DNA of 50,033 nt from Micractinium sp. NFX-FRZ (lineage: Eukaryota; Chlorophyta; Trebouxiophyceae; Chlorellales; Chlorellaceae). The stretch lies in contig JAPTJF010000453.1 of the NCBI GenBank assembly GCA_029339195.1, forward strand, positions 1 to 50,033. The letters are read 5' to 3'. Both the position numbers and the translations under genes were made by a program. The notes below the pieces were generated by a model, which had not been told where the DNA came from, made no database searches, and saw only the letters and a list, made by a program, of their open reading frames with translations. Shown one piece after another: positions 44,401 to 50,033 of the stretch (within the stretch, counting starts at the first letter, position 1; each line of letters starts with the position of its first letter).

Positions 44401-47016
44401 TCACACCCACACATACCCGGATCCACCAGACCGCCCACCCACCAACCTGCAGGGTGCCCGCCACTGCTGCCTTCTCCTCAAAGCCGGGTCGCGTCAGCAG
44501 CACGCCGCGCACCACCTTGGCTGCTGAGGAGCCAATGGTAGCGATGAATGCGCTCTTGACCTCGTCTCCCAGCTACAGAGGTGCAGAGACAGAGTGGGCA
44601 GAAGGGGGATGGTGAACCGGGGCAGGGGAAGCAGCTGTGGAGGTGAGAGGGAGGGCCAGTGCATAGACCTGGGACACTGCTGCCCCCTCTTACCTCCCCA
44701 TCTCCCCCCCCGGGTATTCCCCTTGCTTCAAACAAACCCGCACACCACCCCAAATATGTAGGCAAAGAAAAACAAGTCCAACAGTCACCTGTGCCACGTT
44801 GCCCAGGAACATGTACCCCTCCAGCACTTTTGTGTAGTGCCCCGGGCGGAAGTCGGCGCACACCGCGGCCAGTGCGCCCTCCAGCCGCTGCGTAGTCTCA
44901 GCATACAGGCGATTGATGGTCGCAGTGAGCTGGGAGCGAGGACAGGGAGGGAAATGAAGAAGGAGGGGTACAGAAAACGGTTGGTGGTGGCGGCAAGTGG
45001 TGAGCTGTGAGGTGGGGCAGGTGGGGGCACTTCAAGGATGGTGCACATCTCGAGCAGCACCCACCAAACATGCACGTCCCCCTCCCACCAGCCTGTTCCC
45101 CCCACCCAGCACCTAGCTTTCTGTCATCACTGTCAGCTTGTCAACACTGCCGTAGGCCAGCCTGACCCACCTCCTGCAGCCTCACGGCACGTGGTCACAA
45201 CCTGGCCCCCGCCTGCCCCACCTCCTGCACCTCCCCAAACCCAGGCACCAAACTCTTGCATTTGTGAACGGGGGACACGATACACAGCAAGACATGTCCA
45301 AGCACCGCCTCACCTCCTGGGCCACCCTCAGCCCGTCCCCCAGCTCCTCCATCGACTGGGTGCACTGGGCACACAGCCAGAAGGCCTCCGCATACTCCCC
45401 GCTCTCCTGCGCCTCCCTGCAGGCAGGCAGGCAGGTAAATGGGGATGGAATATGATGAGACCAGCGGTAGGGATGCTGGGAGCAATGGCAAGAGCGTGTC
45501 AGCAAGTGAGAAGCAACACCGCTTGAGAAGGGTCTGCCGCCGCTGCAGGTTGGTCACGGCTGCAGCATAGCACTGCACCGCCCCCGCCTGCGCCACCCTC
45601 TCCTCCTCACGCCACAGGTGCGTCGGCGCCTGCCCAAACCGTCGTGCCCCACCCTTCCCACGAAATAGCACCCTGCACATTGTTCGCCTGCTGCAGCCTC
45701 AGCAGCACCGCCCCCTGGTGATCATACCACAGGCACCCCCTCCACAAATTGTACGCCCGCCTCACTTGAGCGCGCGCTGCAGGTTGTTGGCCTGCTGCAG
45801 CTTCAGCAGCACCTCCAGCAGCGCCGAGAGCCCCTGCTTGCGCCGGGTATCCTTGGCGATTTTGAGGTTGGTGGACACCTGGGGAGAGGGCGGGAGGGAG
45901 AGGAGTGTGGAGGGAAGTGAGAGTGAGAGGAACAGGCTCCCTGCGCTGCACTGCACCGTGCATACTCATCTTCCCTCCCCTCGCCAGCACTGTGCACTGC
46001 CGGTCCGCCCCACTAGCCGCCTGCACGGCCGGCTCTCCTCATGGCTCGCTCCTGCCTTTGCAGGTCAACACATTCGACGGCCCCCTCCTCCCCACACCCG
46101 CCCCCCTCACCTCGCGCAGCGCCAGCGCCAGCCGCTCCCGCGCACACTTGGTGGTGGTGTGCGCCGCTTGAAGGTCCGCCTCCACCCGCACCACCTCCTC
46201 CACCCCCGCCACAAACTTGCCATAGTTGGCCAGCACATGCTGACTCAGCCGCTCGCTGACAACCTGCGGGGGACCCAGGTTCAGGGCAGGGACAGCAGGG
46301 GGTTGGTTGGCAAGGGAACAAGGGACAGGCAGTGCCTGCCGTAAGGAGCTTGAGCGGTGTGGGTGGGAGGGCAGAGGTGTCGGGAAATCTGATCAAAATG
46401 AAACACTGGGTTATGAAGTTCCTCAATCCCAAAGTCACAGCTCAGAAACTTAAACCGAGAAGCGGGTGCAGCAACTGGGGTATGGGCAGCGGGAAGAGAT
46501 GGGGGCACCCTGCGCAAGGTGGGTGCTGCGCTCTGCGGCGGGAAGGCGGCCGTCGCGAGCCGCACAGGCGCTTCCCCGCCCTCCCGGGCCCTTCTAATTT
46601 CACAGTTTCTGCCAGCCATCTTCCAGAGCCACAAGCGCCAGCACCCAGCAGCACACCTCTAGCACGGCGGTGCGCTCCTCGGCCACCGCCTCGAGCTGCG
46701 AGGCGTCAAAGTTGACAGGCAGCTGTCGCAGCTCGTGCTCCAGCGCGTCAAACTGCTCCGGCTGATCAAAGTAGCCAGGAAACAGGGATGCCAGCGCCTC
46801 CTCGCCGTTGTCATGCTCTGAGGCATCCGAGGGCCCGCTGGGGAGTGTGCCGTACTTGACCTTGCCGCCAGCCGCCCGCGCGGCGCCGCCGCCGCCGCTG
46901 CCGCAGTCGTCTTCCTCGCCCGCTCGGCTGCCGCGCCGCAGCGAGGCCGACTTGGCGGCCAGCCGGTCGCCCAGGCTGCCCAGCTGCCGGCCCAGCTTGC
47001 CGAACGGCGAGGCCAT
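38476..47016 (-). CDS. VPS50: VPS50/syndetin homologue, EARP endosomal tethering subunit
   Basis: Sixteen in-phase exons (high to low): 46657-47016, 46111-46263, 45766-45878, 45314-45416, 44789-44929, 44447-44572, 43690-44100, 43374-43487, 42807-42938, 41996-42506, 41511-41661, 40319-41151, 39861-40006, 39385-39525, 38791-38943, 38476-38607, giving 1239 residues. VPS50 replaces VPS54 in the GARP-like EARP complex and tethers recycling-endosome vesicles. The N-terminal 60-330 is the helical VPS54-N-like region (FPGYFDQPEQFDALEHEL; VRVEADLQAAHTTTKCARER; LLEVLLKLQQANNLQ). The conserved middle has RFLPSDLFRTCLARVLMVLF and MDWTQRVLAVGESF. The C-terminal DUF2451-type region has NASWRMYKWMRDYAALM, GLCELFDLYMLHVFVAF, AVHTGLLSGRKLIW upstream, and RLVDNYVKAFYIPLSELPHW near the end. 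Gly/Ser/Ala-rich inserts in exons 41996-42506 and 40319-41151 explain the length above the usual 960-1000. ATG 47016 is the only plausible start. Confidence 0.92.
39727..39784 (-). repeat. Relic of VPS50 exon 39861-40006 3' end
   Basis: The donor-side end of the exon (39862-39918, encoding DELARQLQLLRDRLAQ) recurs diverged about 134 bp downstream in the intron. Its frame would read DVLALRLQLAHDRLAL. Confidence 0.85.
41851..41895 (-). repeat. Relic of VPS50 exon 41996-42506 3' end
   Basis: ACACATCTTCTGGCTCATCC at 41856 resembles ACACATCCTCTGGCTCATCC at the exon end (about 42000, encoding DEPEDVYG). The offset is about 145 bp, within the intron. Confidence 0.8.
42722..42772 (-). repeat. Relic of VPS50 exon 42807-42938 3' end
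   Basis: GATGTTGGAGTG at 42731 repeats the exon end at 42810 (encoding HHSNIE), followed by diverged matching sequence up to GCGCTCTG. The offset is 79 bp. Confidence 0.8.
45538..45716 (-). repeat. Two relics of VPS50 exon 45766-45878 3' end
   Basis: The exon end encoding LLKLQQANNLQ (about 45770-45815) is echoed at 45672-45716 (frame reads LLRLQQANNVQ) and, more diverged, at 45538-45580. Both lie in the intron 45417-45765. An alternative is that 45538-45610 is a real extra exon (AQAGAVQCYAAAVTNLQ); the direct joining of the listed exons keeps phase without it. Confidence 0.7.
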
Positions 47017-47397
47017 TGTGCTCCCCTGGCTGCTCGCTTGTGATCAGGTGGCGGCAGCCAGCAGGTGCATGCCTGCTGGGCACTTTCTGCGCCGCTGCTG
47101 CCCAGCCGAGAGGCCGCTGTCGAGTCAACCTCGAGGTGCCGCAAGGCGCGCTTTTCTTCTTCCCCCGTGGCTACAGTGATCAGATGTGCGGGACATTCCC
47201 GATCAAGCAGCGATGCAGGAAGGCGCCGGGAGGGAGGAAGCCTGCTGGCACCACCTGGCAGCACCCCACACCCCACAAAAATGGGAAGGCAAAACGCAAC
47301 CAGTGGCTTATCCATCCAAATTCAGGGTGTTGTCGGCGTCCACAGTGCCCTAGATTGTATCACCTTGCCACAAGCTCCTCGCTCTCCCAAAGGCCCT
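47017..47397. promoter_or_regulatory. Bidirectional promoter region, VPS50 / calycin-like gene
   Basis: These 381 bp separate divergent ATG codons. The plus-strand frame of the downstream gene is open through most of it, with another in-frame ATG at 47281. Part of it could therefore be coding if that start is used. Confidence 0.5.
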
Positions 47398-48997
47398 ATG
47401 GCCCTGCCCGCCTCCATCATGAAGCTGCCGGGCGTCCCATCCCTGTGGGCAGCGCCTCCCAGCGGCAGCAGCAAGGGCAAGTCTGGCAGAGGCGGCCCGG
47501 CGGCACGACTGACTGCGGCGCTCCCGACGCTGCGCCGCTCCCCGCAGCACCTGCGCTCGCTTCTGGTACACGCGGTGGACCTGCAGTCGGAGATCGACAA
47601 GATGGAGCCGCAGCCAGCGCTTACGGGGAGGTGGAAGAAGTGCAAGTGAGTTTGCTTCCAACCGCCAGGTCTGTTGTGTGGCACGGGGAGGCGAGGCGGT
47701 GCCAGCAGTGGGCAGTGCGCTGCTGCCACCGGCTCTTCTCTCGTCACCTGATCTGGCGTTGCACTCTCCCGCACTTTCCTGTATCTAACCATCTACATCA
47801 TGTTACCCTCTCTAAGGCTGCGGCATTCTCTTTACGTGTTTGCCCCCTGCCTGGCTCTCCTAGTCACCCACCCAATCCGCGCCCGCCCGTCTGCCCGCCT
47901 CGCCCTTGCAGGGAGGCCAGCGACCCCATGGACGACGCGTGCGACATGGTGGCCCTGCCCTGGGTGCTGCGCAAGGCTATCGGGGTGCTAAACTACCTGG
48001 AGGTAAGGGGGCGAAGCATGAGGGGTGAGGACTGCCGCTTACCTCTTACCCCAGCTTACCTCTTATCCCAGCGCCAAGGGGCTGTCCGCACTGCGACCCT
48101 GTGCCCTCGCAACTCTTGCACCCCCTGCCATCCGCGACCCTGTGCCCTCCCACTCTTGCACCCCTGCCACCCGCGACCCTGTGCCATCCACTCTTGCACC
48201 CCTGCCAACTGCGCCCTGTGCCCTCAAGCAGGTGGAGGACACAGAGCAGCACTTCCGCACCAACCTGAAGGCTGGGGGCGTGATGGACGTGATTGAGCAG
48301 GTGGGGCGGCCGACTGTGGTGCCGGTTCAATCGAGAGTGAGCTGGAGTAGTTGTGGCGGCTGGAAATTGACGGTACATGCGAGTTTCAAGCAATCAGAAT
48401 GTGCAGTGCCTGCCGCCCTGGTCAGCCGTCCCAGCCCTCACGTGCTTGCCCTGCCTTGCTGGCGGGGCAGCACCCCTGTATTGGCAGTGACATGTGCGCA
48501 CCCCCATCCCTTCTTTCCCTCCCCGCTCCTCCGCCCCCACCCCCTCCTGCAGTACCCCTGGAGCGGCGAGCAAGTGGAGCACCCTCGGCGGGACAAGCGG
48601 CGCGGGCGGCACACCGCGCATGTGACACGCAGCGAGGCAGGGCACCCCTGCATTGTGTGCAGCTGGGAGGACCCCTACGGGGGCGTGTGCACAGACACCT
48701 TTGAGCTGTCCCCCAGCGGGGACACGCTGACACAGCACACAGACATGAGCATTCGCAGCAGCGGGCGGCGCACGCAGTACAAGTGAGCAGGCGGTGGAGG
48801 CAGGGGAGGCAGAGGGGGCGCACCTGCCAGGGAATTTGTGATGCGTTGCATGGCTTGGCGCTGGCGTGTGCTGCTCTCTTGCTCGCTGACCCCATGCTAT
48901 GTAGCGTCACACCATCCCTCTGTTGACCTCCCACCTGCCTGCCCGGCCCTGCCCCCACCTGTGCAGGACGGTGTTCCAACGAGTGCACGCCAATTGA
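47398..48997 (+). CDS. Calycin/FABP-like small protein, function unknown
   Basis: Five exons (47398-47645, 47912-48002, 48232-48300, 48553-48782, 48967-48997) encode 222 residues. After a 70-residue basic, Ala/Ser/Pro-rich N-terminus (possibly an organelle transit sequence) comes ALTGRWKKCKEASDPMDDAC, with the Gly-x-Trp of the first calycin strand. It is followed by a helical stretch (ALPWVLRKAIGVLNYL), then strand-like segments ending TDMSIRSSGRRTQYKTVFQR, like the last strands of lipocalin/fatty-acid-binding folds. SWEDPYGGVCTDTFELSP is a compact motif of the C-terminal half. Such proteins bind small hydrophobic ligands, but none is indicated here. ATG 47281 is an alternative start adding 39 residues. 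The gene is well supported by phase-consistent exons; the fold assignment is tentative. Confidence 0.75.
48093..48231 (+). repeat. 38-41-bp minisatellite running into an acceptor
   Basis: Units starting GCGACCCTGTGCCCTC begin at 48093, 48134 and 48173; a partial fourth (48211) merges into the acceptor CAAGCAG before exon 48232. It fills most of the intron of the calycin-like gene. Confidence 0.9.
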
Positions 48998-49142
48998 GCG
49001 GGCGTGTGCATGCATTAATGCACAAGCTAGGGCGGGCACACAGCGGCAGGCGCCCGCCCGCCAATTTTGTTTGAAGAAGCCCGGCTGCACCTGCCCCCTG
49101 ATGTAACCAACAGTGGGCCTGCCAGCCCACCTGCAATGCAGC

Positions 49143-49404
49143 ACCCACATGCTGTGCTCCCACCCCGCTCTGCGTGCACCATGTATGCTCCCCCTGCCAG
49201 TGCTCCTCTGTAGTATTTCCTGCCTCTCCTGCTGCGCTTGCCCTAGTCTGCCCTGCCTGTACATCTCTGAAGTCGCATGAACCGTTCTGGGAGTTTTGTA
49301 ACATTGAAATTTTGACACACGCGGTGGGTGTAGCAGCAAAGAGGGAGGAGATGAGGGGGCAGGAGGAGGGGCAGGCGTATGCATCCCCAGGCATCACCCC
49401 TGCT
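49143..49404 (+). repeat. Direct repeat, copy 1 (about 262 bp)
   Basis: The copy starts ACCCACATGCTGTGCTCCCA and ends GGCATCACCCCTGCT. It matches 49728-49959 along its length with small indels, and includes TTTTGTAACATTGAAATTT. Confidence 0.92.
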
Positions 49405-49727
49405 GGTCTCATTGGCCCAATGAGCTCGGAGCTGGCTTCGCTTCCATGCAAGCTCATGCAATTTGCACACGTCACCACTGGATTGCAAACCCCTCTGCCA
49501 AAGACGAGCAGCGGGCCACACTGCCGCTCCTGCCAAGGCCAGGGCAAGCCCTGTTGATGCAGCTGTAGGACGTTCTGGCGATTCAAGATCGCGGTGCGTT
49601 GCAAACCTGCGCCCTGACATCAACCCGCGCCCCAGAGCACCCAGTGTCTGGCGCAGCATCTGGCGTGCATGAGATTTACACTGTGCAGGATGAACAGGTG
49701 GAGGTAAGCACACCATGCTGTGCTCCC

Positions 49728-49959
49728 ACCCACATGCTGTGCTCCCACCATGCATGCTCCCCCTGCCAGTGCTCCTCTGTAGTGTTTCCTGCCTCTCCTG
49801 CTGCGCCTGCCCTGCCTGTACACCTCTGAAGTCGCATGTACATGAACCGTTCTGGCGTTTTGTAACATTGAAATTTAGACACACGCGGTTGGTTAGCAGG
49901 AAGAGGGAGGAGAAGGAGGGGCAGGCCTGCGTATGCAGCCCCCGGGCATCACCCCTGCT
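49728..49959 (+). repeat. Direct repeat, copy 2 (about 232 bp)
   Basis: This diverged second copy of 49143-49404 lies in the same orientation, start-to-start distance about 585 bp. It lacks about 30 bp in total relative to copy 1 and has an extra local duplication of CATGCTGTGCTCCCA just before it. Confidence 0.92.
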
Positions 49960-50033
49960 TGAGCACTGGCAGCCTGCCAGAGATGGGAGGTCGCAGGGTG
50001 TCCGATGGGTGGGTGCACGATGGGCAGAGTGAC

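Larger units (their letters stand above)
48998..50033. other. 3' flank of calycin-like gene with direct repeats, no gene
   Basis: The region contains TGTAA at about 49104 and 49297 as candidate poly(A) signals, and the two direct repeats listed separately. Open frames on the minus strand (49243-49884) arise from the repeats and show no domain. Confidence 0.5.

Noticed and set aside
45523..45610. Possible extra VPS50 exon (AQAGAVQCYAAAVTNLQ)
   Set aside because: The neighbouring exons already join in phase, and the segment resembles a decayed copy of the exon 45766-45878 end. Kept as an alternative only.
49243..49884. 213-codon minus-strand frame with repeated ends
   Set aside because: Its two ends are translations of the two direct-repeat copies and the middle is unique sequence without a domain, so it is explained by the repeat.

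Overview
The window looks like nuclear DNA of a green alga, most probably a coccoid trebouxiophyte of the Chlorella/Micractinium kind. Reasons: very high GC, genes split into many short exons by short GC-rich introns (GTGAGT/GTGGGT-like donors, CTGCAG/CCGCAG-like acceptors), alanine/glutamine/proline-rich inserts in housekeeping proteins, and TGTAA motifs (the green-algal poly(A) signal) downstream of some genes. I saw no prokaryotic features, transposase, CRISPR array, rRNA or convincing tRNA. The lineage is inferred from style, not from a search.

Eight protein-coding genes fill the window and their strands alternate perfectly (- + - + - + - +). I could thread complete, phase-consistent exon models through all eight (99 exons, 91 introns). 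In order: a GPKOW/MOS2 spliceosome-associated G-patch/KOW protein (447-6042, -); a four-transmembrane MARVEL-like protein (6703-9374, +); a Gln-rich bromodomain protein (10388-16817, -); a WDR11 homologue (17212-28877, +); a second four-transmembrane protein paralogous to the first (29807-32221, -); a PP2C-type Ser/Thr phosphatase (32677-36742, +); a VPS50/syndetin homologue (38476-47016, -); and a small calycin/FABP-like protein (47398-48997, +). Start codons of divergent pairs are only about 380-660 bp apart, suggesting four bidirectional promoters. Convergent pairs are 0.9-1.7 kb apart.

Functionally this is housekeeping: pre-mRNA processing (GPKOW), chromatin reading (bromodomain), endosome/Golgi membrane traffic (WDR11, VPS50), signalling (PP2C) and membrane proteins. 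There is no evidence that the genes form one pathway.

The unusual biology is in gene structure. (1) Introns of at least five genes contain decayed copies of the adjacent exon edge, often with the splice site, displaced by about 60-210 bp; one carries a CGA-to-TGA stop. This looks like recurrent tandem duplication across splice junctions. (2) The only two GC-AG introns I found in 91 lie at the same position in the two four-TM paralogues, after a 76-nt exon in each. (3) An intron of the first four-TM gene holds a near-perfect 66-bp inverted repeat with a 37-nt loop. (4) The stop-codon end of the PP2C gene is tandemly repeated about four times into its 3' flank. (5) The right edge of the window carries a diverged direct repeat of about 230-260 bp.
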